From: Holothuria scabra
Lineage: Eukaryota > Echinodermata > Holothuroidea > Aspidochirotida > Holothuriidae
Direction: 5' to 3'
DNA length: 64,000 nucleotides
NCBI GenBank assembly: GCA_037179385.1
Contig: CM074193.1
Span: 43,863,082-43,927,081 of the forward strand
In this document: in pieces, positions 50,699 through 62,501 of the stretch
Position numbering within the stretch: the first letter of the stretch is position 1
Layout of the letters: each line of letters starts with the position of its first letter
The notes under the pieces: generated by a model
What the model was told of the DNA's origin: nothing
Databases searched by the model: none
What the model saw: the letters and a program-made list of their open reading frames with translations, nothing else
Made by a program: the position numbers and the translations under genes

Positions 50699-51005
50699 TT
50701 TAAAGGGACAAACCTCTCACCCCAAACTACAATTTAGGAACCCGGGTACCCAAATTCTCAATTGGCTCAGCTCTTTGATTGACATCTAATTCAAACAATG
50801 CAGAGTGCGAAAGCTTATATTACGCAGCATGAACTGTATTGAGAGTGTTTTGATTATGCACATTGAGCTTTTTTATACTCACAATGAAGCAATTAACTGA
50901 GATTGTGTCTGGATGAGGATGAATTTCAGACAATTGTGGGAGGGGCTTCAGTAAGAAGGTTAGGAGAATTGGTGCTGTTTGGGGTGAGAGAACTGGGCCT
51001 TTAAA
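50699..51005 (-). mobile_element. MITE family 1, copy 5
   Basis: TTTAAAGGGACAAACCTCTC...CAGTTCTCTCACCCCAAAC inverse end and CCTTTAAA edge. Same orientation as copy 1. Confidence 0.85.
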
Positions 51006-52195
51006 ACCAATATTTAATGACAAAGAGCGATAAATTATTAAAAATAAGGCGGTATGGCCGCCTTCCTTTCCTCGAAATAAGTTTCCCCTTAGATAAAAAA
51101 TTTAGCTTTTTTTTGCTCAAGAATAATTTGTTCACCCAAACTTTCAACATTTCAAAAGATGCAACTTCCATAACTCTTTCTGTGCATAATATTTTGAGGC
51201 TGGAGAACTTAGAAACTATCATTTGGGTTTTTAGTTGAGACCTAACGGTATGATAATGACTAGAACTATTTTCTTTTAATGGTATGTCTGAGCATTTTAA
51301 ACGCAATATTGGCCCTTTAAAGCAGTTTATAGGCCTACACCTTGAATCATACCATTAAGCCACGTACAGACCTATAACATAATGACAATGTATAGGCCCG
51401 TACCAACAATTTTACACTTCTTCAGTCATTTTTGATAGGGCATTTATCCCAAAGAATAAGTGCTGCATTTGGACACTGGGTCGCACCTTTTGATCTTAAC
51501 AGTTGCAAACGGGGAGGGGGGGGGGGGGTAAAACTCCATCTCCATCACGGGGAGAGCTAACTAACTATATCCAACTAACTAAATACATACGGTTTTGTAG
51601 TACTCTGTAAAAGCGGCAAGATATAATCTAGGAGTTTGCTTCAAAGCAAGGAGATGCTAAACAGCTCAGTGCTTGGCTGGAATACCTTGTCATGTGTAAT
51701 TAGCTCACTTGGATATCGGATAACTTCAAAGGAAGTTAAGTTACTGTTACGGATGAAAGACATCCTTTGTTTCTCCACAGACAAGAAATTACCAATTGAA
51801 CAAGAAAATATCATTACAGATGAACATATAGATAAGGCATGCGTTCAACTGAAGTTCAATATTTTGCAAACAACAACAGTATTGTTAGCTCTTCGAGGGC
51901 ACGGACGACTTTACAATTTAGGCATTGCTGTTGTTGTGGTGTTTTATTGTTATTCGATGGTGCATCGTTTTAATAAAAATTTTGGAAGGATTACGTCAAC
52001 CATGAAACACAGAAAGTAACGCACTTATCGCAAAAGAGTTCCGAGAGGTGATTCATTTTGACCTTTTCGCATTTGAAATGTCGATTAATATAAGGATAAC
52101 GCCTTCAGAAGTTCACAACTGTATTGCCCATTGGACCCTTCAACTCTAATGTTATTTTCAGTACCTCATTTCCGATCATGTCGTGGCGTTTCTTC

Positions 52196-52545
52196 TTGAG
52201 AGTTCAACAATCTACACTCCAGTAGAACAAAGGCGGTGTGGGGGCGTAACTGATATCTGAGTTTGTTACATGATCTGTACCCTCAATGTGCTTTCATTGT
52301 GTTCACATTGCATGAAAAGCAGTTAACAAGTTCTTGACAAACCTGCCCGAAATGTTTCGTTACTTTTGGCGCATTTTGGTTTATTTGGTACCTCCAATCT
52401 AATAATCACATATGTGAGACCTGACTATAACAAGTGGATTTGTGGTGCGCGTCATTTCTTCCCTGGAGCCTTTAGATGTAATGAGGCAGAAAAGAACAGT
52501 GTTTCAAAAAGTAAGAATTGGAATTTCATCATGTCTGTCGACCCC
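52196..52545 (+). repeat. Segmental duplication, copy 2
   Basis: Partner of 50330-50690, about 1.85 kb downstream and in direct orientation, diverged by substitutions and indels. The stretch between the copies holds an unassigned 127-codon frame (51636-52019). Confidence 0.8.
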
Positions 52546-53745
52546 CGTAACACAGTTGTACGTTATTTTAGTATCAGTATAAGGATGGTTCACGATTGGG
52601 GGAGCATACATGTGTTTAAATTGAATTAAAACGTCATTCAAAATAAGATCTACACAATGATTTAAACAGGAATGATTTAAAAATATCTTTAAAAAAAAAA
52701 ATTGTTTCGATCATTTCTTTTAATGAATGGCACTCGTTGTAAACTAGGTAACTGTTAATGCACTAGGATTTTTTTCTACCGGGTCCAATATGCGAATAAA
52801 AAGGATGCCAGTTTGAATCTTGGATCTACATTTTAGTATTACGTTTCCACTCGGTCATTCTCAGGGAACTATTATCAGAGTTAAAATTGAATTGTTTCTT
52901 AGTAGCTTAGCAACCGAATTTCGGTGACTTGTGTGAAAACCCAGTGGACCAAGGAATGTATTAAACAATCATCTCTCCATCTATATAATCTCCACGTGTT
53001 GAGTTGTTATATAGGGAAAATCCTGCTCATGGTATTAATTTACAAAGGGAAGACCCAATCGGAAATAGTTTACCATCTGTGAATCCCAAGGAAGATAGGA
53101 AGACTATTATAATTGCCACTGCAATGTAGCTCACGTGTTTCAAGACGTTTGTCTATGCAATTTGGAAAATGGAAAATTTGGATCCAGCAATGAGACTACC
53201 TTTGAGCACCTTTAAGTGCAATGCCTCTACTGATTTCTGAAACGTTATATTTAAGATCACTGACAACAGCATACCATTCCGCTCAAAGTTCTACTTTTGT
53301 TTCAGCAGTTATCGCTTGATAGGACTGCAGTCAATGATGGAGATGATGTACCTTTTGTTTTGTGACGGATGTTGTTATGTAGCCTTCCGCACGAAAGGCC
53401 ATGCAGATCCCTACTATCAACCACGTATGGGCAGTGTCACTCTTTTCAATTATTAGATGGTCATAAAAAGGTGAACTAATTAGCAGTGTTATTGGAGACA
53501 TTTCCGGGGCGCCAGATGAGACACATGGACTTGAACTTTACACGACTTTTGCCAGTATTCCAGGTATAAAGGGTTTAAAGTATTCGAGTTAAATACACCC
53601 ACTCAGTTTATCGAATGTTTGCGGGGGACATTGTAACTGCTTTGAATACAGTCCTATACCCTTATGAGATCATTGAACTGGTCTTTCACAACTGGAGAGA
53701 CAACCATGAGATATATCTTTCTGTGGTCCTTACCGAAACGGCAGG
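52546..53745 (+). other. Region upstream of receptor C tail exon
   Basis: I searched for Ig-domain exons (paired Cys, a D-x-G/A-x-Y-x-C signature) and found none. The ectodomain exons of receptor C must lie elsewhere, be too diverged to see, or be absent. Confidence 0.4.
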
Positions 53746-54642
53746 ATGGCTGTATTTGCTACCACAACTCCCTTAGTAATTAACTTGAATTATCGCTATG
53801 CAACCGGAGAGCCTGTTGCCAACATTTCTTCCGACGGGGGATTACCGAATCCTAACAAATCGCTCTCAGTTCTTCCTACAATCGTTTGTTCGTTTCTTCT
53901 CTTTTCCATATTTGTTTCTATTGCTCTTCTCATATTCAGACTTTTGAAAAGGCAGAATCTAAGTCATATGAGTAGAACCAGTTTCCGTGTGCAACATTCT
54001 GATTCCGTAAGTATTATAAGTGATTCTGTTGACATGCCAAATCGTACCACGTCATTGCCTGTGGCCAGAAGTTTCGTTGGAACAATTCGGAAACCTCCGG
54101 TCAGTTTGCCTCCAATCCCTGAAACGTCATCTGTAGAAAGTAAACATTTGCAAGATGATAAAACCAAGTATATTGATATTCTCGAATCTTGGAATGAAGA
54201 GCGTCCTCACCAAATAGCATGCCAACTTTCACAACCATTATCTGATGACAGTAGCATGGGTTTGTCTGCAACAGAGGGCGCTGTTGCGGTATTGATGAAT
54301 GCAGCAGCATCTGGTAGAGGGGATTCTATTGCAAGTGGTGAATTTTGTTATCGTACAGCGTCAGAAAAAATAACGTCGAATGTTAGAGAAGGTCATTCCA
54401 GGAAAATAGCACCTAAAAGTAAATCTCTCATGAAACAAAGAGTTAAAGACCGCGTAAAAGATCGACGTTTCCGGAGATCACCTTCTGAACAAAGGCCAAA
54501 AGGACGCACCGGAGGAATACTTTACACTGAAATAGACTGGAGTGGTACAGTACCCAGAGCATTTGTGAATTTTAGTTCGGAAAGAACTGTGTACGCCATA
54601 GTTGATACAATGAAGACAAGTTACCAATATGATTGCCTATGA
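53746..54642 (+). CDS. Receptor C: membrane and ITIM/ITSM-bearing tail exon
   Basis: Encodes up to 298 residues: a short Thr/Asn-rich stalk, a membrane segment (~41-65) followed by basic RLLKRQ, and a ~230-residue cytoplasmic tail. The tail has T-K-Y142-I-D-I (ITSM pattern T-x-Y-x-x-V/I), I-L-Y260-T-E-I (ITIM pattern) and T-V-Y283-A-I-V (ITSM pattern); the last two tyrosines are 23 residues apart, similar to the spacing in vertebrate PD-1. It also has a proline-rich PPVSLPPIP and a basic KQRVKDRVKDRRFRR segment. Without a signal peptide it is unlikely to be a complete gene. An in-frame TGA lies upstream and two acceptors are possible: GGCAG before 53745, or CTCCCTTAG before 53777, which would give the phase-1 entry typical of Ig receptors. 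By family knowledge such a tail recruits SH2 phosphatases or SAP-like adaptors to inhibit signalling; here that is inference. Confidence 0.8.
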   Translation: MAVFATTTPLVINLNYRYATGEPVANISSDGGLPNPNKSLSVLPTIVCSFLLFSIFVSIALLIFRLLKRQNLSHMSRTSFRVQHSDSVSIISDSVDMPNRTTSLPVARSFVGTIRKPPVSLPPIPETSSVESKHLQDDKTKYIDILESWNEERPHQIACQLSQPLSDDSSMGLSATEGAVAVLMNAAASGRGDSIASGEFCYRTASEKITSNVREGHSRKIAPKSKSLMKQRVKDRVKDRRFRRSPSEQRPKGRTGGILYTEIDWSGTVPRAFVNFSSERTVYAIVDTMKTSYQYDCL

Positions 54643-54646
54643 TAAG

Positions 54647-54652
54647 AATAAA
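54647..54652 (+). terminator. AATAAA polyadenylation signal, receptor C
   Basis: Lies four bases after the TGA stop; a second AATAAA occurs near 54729. Either would give a very short 3'UTR. Confidence 0.5.
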
Positions 54653-54764
54653 TTAAACTTTTACCATTGTGTCATGTCCTAACACTGTAGAACTAAGTAG
54701 ATCAATTTGTCACAGCCCTACGTTGAAAAAATAAAGACTTCATTTTTGGGCATTATAATTATCC

Positions 54765-54950
54765 CACAGTGCTAAAAGTTTCTGTAAAATTACAGCAACT
54801 ATGAGTAAACAAATACAAGGAGATCACAGACATGTGCTGGCTACTTTTGAATTTTAGTTGCCAATATTTTTCTATAATCTCAGTTATATGTATCCTTTTA
54901 TTTAACTAATTATGTTTTTTAGATGTGTAAATTTACAGAAAATTGTTTAA
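54765..54950. mobile_element. Decayed short CACTG/TTTCTGTAAATTTACAG element
   Basis: CAGTGCTAAAAGTTTCTGTAAAATTACAG near 54767 and TGTAAATTTACAGAAAATTGTTTAA near 54927 match the termini of the 62502 element in opposite orientation. Confidence 0.5.
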
Positions 54951-56148
54951 GTAGAATAATATTTTATTCGACCCTGAGAAATAGGGTTGACTCTGTTCCC
55001 TGGGGATTCCATTATTGCAATGTTGATGATCAATTTTACAAGTCTGCATTACTTATTTGGTTTTCATTTCCTACAGTCTAACACCTTTTTTCTGCCCATA
55101 GGCATTGGTATTCAATGGTTTATAGTAGGCCTATACCGGCTGAAATTTCAAAACTCTATATTACAAAGAAAATGAGTCCAAACAGCTGGGCTGAGACATC
55201 CAATGGATAAGGTCTCTAGAGAGCCTTTTCTTCGCATTCGAAATTGGAAGTAGGACTAAGCTACGGACCAGGAATGAGCTAAGAAGCAGTCTCGAACCCG
55301 GTAGGAGCAGATATCTGTGGAGACCACAAAGTTACATTTTCGTTCATGTGCCCCACATTTTTTCTTTTGATGGACGGGTTCACAATTTAGATACATTAAC
55401 TGGTAAAGAGTCACAGTGTCATCAAGTCAACTGAATTACCCCCCCCCCCCCAAAAAAAAAAAAAAAAAAAAAAAAAAACTTCTAATCATACGTGCAATTG
55501 TACGCAAAGCATGTGTGCGGTGCTTCTAAGGGTCGGGCTTGGAATAGGCCGAAGATTCGGTTTGGTGGACTAGGTTAGGCTAGAGTCCAGTGCGAATTGA
55601 TCCAACTTCTACCTCCTCAGAAATATTCTGAAATGGGATATAAATAGCACGTTAAGTTTTGTTCACTCGATAGCATCAGGGAGGTAAAAGCTCCCATATT
55701 GAATTGAAATATAATGTCAAAATACGCCGCGTTCGGTAATTCTTTGGGGTGGCTTTGCACATGCGCACATCCTTCAAATCGTCGGGATAAACGAATTAAT
55801 TCCGTACCTACAACACGTGTTCCAAAATTTAAGTTTTCATGAAAATTTGGTCACATCATCTTTTCTGAATCCAGCCATGATCCTATGGAGGAATCATAAG
55901 TTTTCTTCTGTGCAGTGGACTGTTTTAAGTTGCTCTTGTTGTAAAATTGTGCATTTTTGTCCCTAGCTTCGTTCAGGTTGGCTAGCCGGATTAATGCTTA
56001 GCGTTTTAAGTATGAGTGTACAGCACGAAAATAAGAGAACGCCCGTGTTCGGTTCGTGTATTCAATGTTATGTCCCACAATTCCACACTACCTTATTGGA
56101 TAAGGCATTGAAATGTGAGTAGGACGTCTGAACACGAGTAAACGCAGT
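54951..56148. other. No gene seen; C/A homopolymer tract
   Basis: A C12-A29 tract occurs at about 55438-55480, probably a retroposed or slipped tail. No coding frame above 62 codons. Confidence 0.4.
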
Positions 56149-56470
56149 CACTCTTTAATGGATAGAAAAGTGAAAATTCACTCCATTAGAGTGTTTTAAT
56201 TTTATTTCAAGAATAGTGAAACTCTCCATAAAGGGTGAATATCCACTCTGTAACGAGTGCCTGCGGGGATCACTCGATTTTAAGAGTGGTCACTGCAGGA
56301 ACTGCATGGACTGATGGCGCCATAGAGAGTGAAACTTCGTTTTTTAGAGTGAATTTCACTCTTCATGGAATGAATTTCGGCTCTTTTGGAGTGAAGTTTA
56401 TAACTTCCACTTTTCTAACGAGTAAAAATTTTCACATTTTTTTTTTTATTTTTAGGGTATTTTTAGAGTG
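56149..56470. mobile_element. GAGTGAAATTCACTC-type MITE, copy 4
   Basis: CACTCTTTAATGG...TTTTTAGAGTG with interior GAGTGAAATTCACTC motifs. Shares the CAAGAATAGTGAAAC...AACGAGTGCCTGC block with 40923-41200. Confidence 0.75.
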
Positions 56471-58837
56471 TAATAGTTTCCAACATCTACAAGGAAATGT
56501 TTAATGCCACTTAAAACGAACCAAATTATAGGTTTGTGTCGTAACGTCTGAGTCAATGTATCCCGATTTAAGTGAAATTTAGATGTATCATAACACGTTT
56601 TGGGGAGCAAGTCTAATTCTGCATTTTAAATTCACTTATGGGAATAGGGAATGTCAGTTCAATTTTCCATGTTACGTAATTTCTAAACATGAAAGGGCGA
56701 AATTAGGAATGGGATTCAGAATGAAGAACTGATTTTCATTCTTAACTTGTGAGAATGACATTTATCGATTGAAAATTTCAATCCAAATTTTTATCCTGGT
56801 AATTTGAAAATTTATATCCCACTAATTTCAAATTTGTACCGGCAGTAATTTGAAACTAAAGGATTGGTTTTTCAACTCTTAAAGGTTTTGGAACCAGAGA
56901 AGGTATTCACCTAGGAACACTTTTACAAGTCTTTGCAGATAATACGACGCAGAAAACTGATGGCATCCTACTTGTGCAATAAAAAGAAACCACCATCAGT
57001 TTTGAAGGTACCGGTACCCAACGTTTCCGCAATGTTCTTTTTGAATAATTGTGATCAAAATTAATATTATGTAAACGTTTCTTAATAGATATGGGTTTAT
57101 GAACAGTTCGTTATCGAGCTACTACAACAGTTGTTAATGGTCGGTAGGCCGATACGGACTTTTACCAACGGGAATGTTATTTTCAGGTAAGAGGCACCCT
57201 TTCCAAGTTATCCAACAAGGCTTTAGGTCAAATCAGAGACTAAATAGAAAAAAGAAGAACAATAGTAATAAAAGGAAACAAACAAATATATCAAAACGAA
57301 AACGTTACAACTTACACTCAGGCCTATACACGAGATATTGAAAGTATATTCCGGAGACAAAATTCAGATTAACTAAAATATGCAGACTGAAATTTACATT
57401 TTCTCTTTCAGGAGGTGAAATCTAGTCAATAGCATATAGCGTTCGGAAGATGCAAAATGTTAAAGTAATGCTATTTTTCTTGACACGAGGTACATTAGAT
57501 GGGAAATCTGTGATGTTATCGTGGCACATTAATTTGACATTACATTCAATCTATTTATACGTTTGATGACGCTATAGGCAGCATTAAGCAATAGTGTTGG
57601 TTTAATTCTAGGTATGGTGTTATGTAATGCTAGATCTACAGGAAAAGCTATTCAAACATTCCGACAGTGCCAAGTTTCAAGGATAAAATGGAGGTTCAAT
57701 TATAAAGAAAACCAAAAGGAATCTGGTGCAATATGTCTAAATAACATAACTTTCTGTGGCTTTGTTGAGAAGCAGAGACATTCTTTAACAAAAATAAAAG
57801 AAGCAAAGTGAGGCATCTTGAGACAGGAAAAGGGTATAGCAACATGGTTTGAAGAATGTATGGTGGAATATTTTAATCTGTTTTTCTTACAATATCCAGG
57901 TAAAAAGCCACCAGAGTATGAGTGCCCTGATGGGAGGGAGACTAGATGACTTCAGGAAAAATTTTACTACGGGAATCCTCGTGCTGCTCCATATGGGTAG
58001 GCCCACTGGTTTGCAGTGCTCGTCCACGTGTGGTGCAGACTAAGCAAAATATTTATTGCGCAATACACAGAAAATGGATAAGGCGCTAGCCTGCTATTAG
58101 CAGGCTAGTGTGTATGCCTTTCAACTACTACATTCAAAAGTCAACAATCTTACCGCTACTATAAATAATACTAAACGAGTCTTTCAACAGCTTTACGGCT
58201 GAGCAGTCGACGTTTCCAACTAAGTTACATGGCATACATGGCCTACGGTATACTGTACAATAGCCTTCCAACTATCTTTCGAATCTCATTTACGACCACC
58301 AAAAATGATATCACGACAAAAATTAAAACAATGAATCTCGCGTAATAGGTAATATATATTCGTCGAACGTACGGCCTGGTACACATTTTCCATATACAAA
58401 AGCTAATTAAGTTGTTCGCCGTTCGTTGAATCAGTCGTATGTAGGAAAATACACTATTCATACTTGTTTTTTGCACCACGGGACCGTCTCATGTTTACTA
58501 ATTCGTCCCTCACAATGCGGGATTCATGTAAACGGAAACTGGGCGAAGGTTTGCAGACTCGGTATATTTTACTGTGTAGAAACCTGAGTGTATTGTGATT
58601 TTGAGAGAGCGCCACCTTTCGGTACTACAGAGTCTGCTCCGCAGGCTAATAAGGAGCTTACTCGGAGCAGGTCCGGTGTTACTAATCCTCCCTGTTTAAA
58701 GTTTGCAAAGTTTAAGTTATTACGATAGCTCAACAAACAAGCATTGAACAATAGGAAAAGCTAGTTCTCTTTACGTGTTGATAAAAGTAGCATAGCAACA
58801 ATAGCTATTAGACTTGGGGGAAGTATTAAAAAATTGT
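56471..58837. other. No gene seen
   Basis: AT-rich, with only frames of 60-80 codons lacking family resemblance. Holds the hairpin at 58086. Confidence 0.4.
58086..58108. repeat. Perfect 11-bp hairpin, 1-base loop
   Basis: CTAGCCTGCTA-T-TAGCAGGCTAG. Same style as the palindromes at 12647 and 13523 but a different sequence. Confidence 0.85.
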
Positions 58838-59090
58838 GGGAGGGGGACCAGTGCGGTTACCTAAGCGGATCTCCACCATTAGTTGGCGCAGAGCGAACAA
58901 AAAAGTTGACTTTACAAACTCCTCAGGTGACGGGAAAGCTTTGAACCCTAATTGTTCAAAGCTGCATGTTCTTACTTCTTGAAGCCGCATTATGTAGGTG
59001 ATGGGGGTGGGGGAGGTGCGGCGTAAGCGTACCCCCATTTTTTCAGGGGGAATGGGCCCCAAGCCCCCCTCCCCCCATCCAGTTCCGCCT
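58838..59090 (-). repeat. Partial repeat: family 2 and GCGTAGCC debris
   Basis: ATCTCCACCATTAGTTGGCG matches the ...CCACCATCAGTTGGCG segment of 46660-47012; G/C-rich runs at 59040-59075 follow. Confidence 0.45.
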
Positions 59091-59639
59091 CCAATGGTAG
59101 CTGTACACTGAGGATTTTGTTGCTGAGAAGTTCCTGATTCATAAAATTGTCTTTAATCTAACACTTATATGTCGGAAAAGGTCTCTTGCACCCCATACTC
59201 AGCACCCCGTCCCAAGTCCGTGAGCAACAGCTGAAAAAAAAGCCTTAGCGGGCTCGCCTTAAACAAATTGGTTGGAAACTGGGCCGTGAAACTCCACCTA
59301 ACTAACTCCATACCCGTTCCTCACTTCAATCCTTAGGGACACATCTGGGAAGGTCTGACTGTTGTTCTTGTGTGATGCCTATCAAAAAATGTTACATGAA
59401 GAAAATAACTAGTCCAGCAGGTTTGATCCGGCCTATTGCCATTTAAGTGATAAGATATGAGGTCGAGCGGGCCCCGCCCGTCCACAAATTTACTATAGTT
59501 TCGCAAATTACACTTCTGCTGTTTCTCGCCATTTTTTTTTTTTTTTTTTTTTTTTTTGTGGTTCGCCGTTTTTTCAACTATACCGAAGGATAAACAGGGA
59601 AGAGTATGTGTCATGGCGGTTCTGTTTTCTATATACATG

Positions 59640-60036
59640 AATCATGAATATTTATGAACACTTAGTATTAACCTCTTCACTCTTTTGCTTTGAAAATTTG
59701 TGGTATTCAAATATATATAAGGCATGCAATTGTTTACCAGCATTTGCACACACTGTCCAAGAAACTCCAAAACTCAAACTCGGACTTGAACAAAAACGAA
59801 CGTAACAGAAGAAACAAAATAAGGAAACACACAACCTTCTCCGGTAAGCGCTACCTGGCAAGTGCCGCCCGATCTTTCTTTATTGCTATTGCACGTGCCA
59901 AAACAATACAACAATACAAGCTACAGAAACAGTCTAAATACCAAATACAAAGAATTACACATAACCTAAATTTGCAACACAATTCGGAAGAACGAAAGGC
60001 ATGCGTTACTGTAGGTCTGAAGCGGAATCTATAACA
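59640..60036 (-). mobile_element. 3' LTR of BEL/Pao element
   Basis: On the minus strand the LTR begins TGTTATAGATTCCGC directly after a polypurine tract (about 60037-60050, AATAGGGGGGAGAA). It contains an AATAAAG signal (near 59880) and ends near 59640-59660; the outer boundary is uncertain because no second LTR is in the window. A similar ATTTATGA-G/A-CACTTAGT segment near 42228 may be a fragment of a related LTR. The plus-strand frame 59690-60034 is LTR sequence, not a gene. Confidence 0.65.
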
Positions 60037-60349
60037 TTCTCCCCCCTATTGGAGAAACTTCAATCAAACAGATTTCGCTAGAAGTATATTTAAGACTGTT
60101 ACTACTGTACATAAACTATTTACTTTTTCCCATGCCCTTAGAAATTGTACAGAATATACAAACACTTTCATAGAAAACATACAAAAATACAGTTTCTTGA
60201 CATAAGGCATACAAAAATAAACATTAACTTCAAACAACTTCACGAGACAAAATAATTACAAGTCCAATCTTTCTACGGGTTTAACTACACGACCTGATCT
60301 GGTGATTACATTCTCAAATCACTTACTTGGCTTTTGTAAAACTTCCGTT

Positions 60350-60831
60350 TTCTTCTTGGCACGAATTTTGGCAGTCACTAATTTCGAGATCATACAATTT
60401 TTGAACTGCTCGAATTATCATACCCCTTGACGTTTTAACCTTACAGATCTTACTATTCCATCTTTCCCTGTGAATGTTTCAACCACAACTCCCATAGGCC
60501 ATTTCATTCTTGTCAAATTATCCTTACTAATCAGCACCACCGAACCTGCCTTCAAATTACAACGAGGAACAAACTCTTTCAAAGCTGGGGGCAAGTTCCT
60601 TAAATACTCTTTGGTCCATACTGCCCAAAATTGATCCAGACGGGCCTGCCGTACACTTTCCCTTTCAGTAAGATCCTGCTTGTTCACCTCTATGACTTCT
60701 GTATTAATACCAGGTGGCACAAACCCAACCGCCCTGCCTATCAAAAAATGACTAGGAGATAGGGGGCTCTTAGAATCCACACTGTCGCCAACAAAGGTCA
60801 AGGGCCTTGAATTAATGCAACATACATGCAA
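60350..60831 (-). pseudogene. BEL/Pao Pol C-terminal DUF5641 region
   Basis: Contains NSRPLT, the PLSPSHFLIGR motif, RQARLDQFWAVWTKEYL, and WPMGVVVE...GKDGIVRSV, the hallmark order of the DUF5641 tail of BEL/Pao Pol. The open frame stops at 60418, but a shifted frame continues with a VQKLYDLE-like ending to about 60350, so there is a frameshift near 60420-60430. It is also offset from the upstream integrase frame. Confidence 0.85.
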
Positions 60832-61501
60832 CTACTTCACATAAAGTGGTTTCCAACTCTGTTCGAGTAAGACACCTGGAGCCCAAAGTCCTTTTGAGGG
60901 CAGACTTGACCGAACCCACTAGACGTTCATAATACCCTCCCCACCAAGGCGCTCTAGGAACCAAAAAACGCCACTGTGGGCTGCAGTGTCCAAAATACTT
61001 TCTCAGCTGAACCTCGGCGCCTACAAAGGTTTTAGCATTATCAGAATGAAAGACTTTAGGCAACCCACGCCTGGCTGAAAACCTACGAATTGCCAAAATG
61101 CAATCAGAAAGCGTGAGGGAATCTGTCAGCTCCAGGTGGATCGCTCTTACCACAGCACAGGTAAACAACAAAATGTAATGCTTTTTAGTAGGTAAATCTA
61201 CACAATACAATGGTCCACAATACTCTAAACCGGTTACTGAAAATACTGGTGCTTTAGTGACCCTCATCTCTGGCAGAGGGGCAACTGGCTGACTACAATG
61301 TTTGGAGTCTAACCTTTTACAGGCAATGCATTCCCTTTTCACCCGTTTTGCCTGACGTCTTAGACCAGGGAGTTGCCACAGAACTCTCTGCTTAGACCCA
61401 CAATCCAAAAGCCACTTCTCAAAGTTGAAACCAGGGTGTCTACTCCAGCATGGTTTAATAGTTTGTGCTGGTGTCTGATCAACAAAAGGGACAGGTGGCA
61501 C
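60812..61501 (-). pseudogene. BEL/Pao integrase core
   Basis: Upstream CIACKRLDSKHC belongs to the zinc-binding end; the DDE core follows: GLEYCGPLY where the first catalytic Asp is normally found, HSDNAKTF with the second Asp, and WWGGYYERLVGSVKSALKR with the Glu. The first acidic residue therefore reads Glu instead of Asp. The enzyme inserts element DNA into the host genome; this copy is probably inactive given the frame breaks on both sides. Confidence 0.85.
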
Positions 61502-61776
61502 TTCGGCAAAATTACTGGGTGTTTCTCCTCGTAAGATAATTCTGATAACTGAAGTCTACCCTTTATTCTTAAAATACCATCTTCTGCCAGGAATGGATTC
61601 AAGGAAGCAATAGGCGAAGTTTTAGGTACACTACCCTTCTTTCTCAATGCCTCTAACTCCATGAAATAATATTGTTTCCGAATGCACCGCAACATTACAA
61701 CCTTAGCATTCGTCAACTCGTCATAGGTAAGATCTGACCCAAGTACTCTGTCAGATATTGCGCCCTTAAGTTCCAA
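61380..61776 (-). pseudogene. BEL/Pao linker and zinc-binding (H2C2) region
   Basis: Reads ...FLAEDGILRIKGRL...EEKHPVILPKCHLSLLLI-RHQHKLLNHAGVDTL... as in the pre-integrase region of BEL/Pao Pol. It overlaps the integrase frame in a different phase near 61380-61500, marking a frameshift. Confidence 0.8.
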
Positions 61777-62394
61777 TAAAATCGATTAACATAAGCAACT
61801 ACATGTAAAGCCTTAGTGAAGCTGCTCCAACGTTCAAATTCAAAAACGGCAATTCCTCTGGCAACCAAAGGCAACCAAAGGGTTGGGGCGGTACTCATGT
61901 TAACATCCCCCAGCCAACCAACTGGGCCCAAACAACCAAAATTTGCTGGATACCAACTTATCAGCAAACACCCCCCTGGTCACCAGATCAGCTGGGTTTT
62001 CTACCCCAGAGCAATGAAACCAATTGGATGAGCTAGTGAGTTCCTGAATTTGGGAAATCCTGTTAGCCACAAAAGTTTTCAATTGACAGGGTTCAGAATG
62101 AATCCAACTCAAAACCACAGTGGAATCAGTCCAACACTTGTAACTAGTATTTGCTGGCAATCTCAAAGCTTCGATTACAAATTTCACCAACTTAGCACAC
62201 AATAAAGCCCCCAAGAGTTCTAATTTAGGTAAGGTTTGCTTCTTCAATGGTGCTACCCTAGCCCTAGAAATCACCAAGCTCGTGAGATAAGTGCCCGACA
62301 CCTCTGGGATTCTTAGGTACACGCAAGCTCCATACCCTCTCTCAGATGCATCTCCAAACCCATAAACTTCGATATTTTGATTAAGTTCTTCCAC
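61713..62394 (-). pseudogene. BEL/Pao RNase H-like region
   Basis: Motifs in order: GFGDASERGYGA, LPKLELLGALL, CWTDSTVVLSWI and NPADLVTRG, carrying the four acidic positions expected of the BEL/Pao RNase H. The frame stops at 61900, and the following segment (ERWSSFTKALHVVAYVNRF) continues in another phase from about 61930, so at least one frameshift is present. Confidence 0.85.
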
Positions 62395-62501
62395 CCAGTA
62401 TTAACATAGCAACGAGGAATGTGCCATTTCTGGATCAAACTCAGACCACCAACCCATCCCCACAATATTTTGGAGTAACTGGCAGGAATTTCATCATCCC
62501 A
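62313..62501 (-). pseudogene. BEL/Pao connection region before RNase H
   Basis: WDDEIPASYSK...LSLIQKWHIPRCY is the W-D-D...IPRCY segment between RT and RNase H in BEL/Pao Pol. It starts exactly at the right-hand edge of the nested CACTG element and is in a different phase from the RNase H frame. Confidence 0.8.

Noticed and set aside
51636..52019. 127-codon frame with a hydrophobic stretch
   Set aside because: No domain, signal peptide or splice support; it lies between duplicated non-coding blocks. Kept only as a note.
53746..53748. ATG at 53746 as a genuine translation start for receptor C
   Set aside because: No signal peptide follows it although a membrane receptor tail does; splice acceptors at 53744 and 53776 make an internal exon more likely.
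59690..60034. 114-codon plus-strand frame rich in Lys, Arg and Asn
   Set aside because: Antisense of the BEL/Pao 3' LTR, bordered by the polypurine tract and without coding resemblance.
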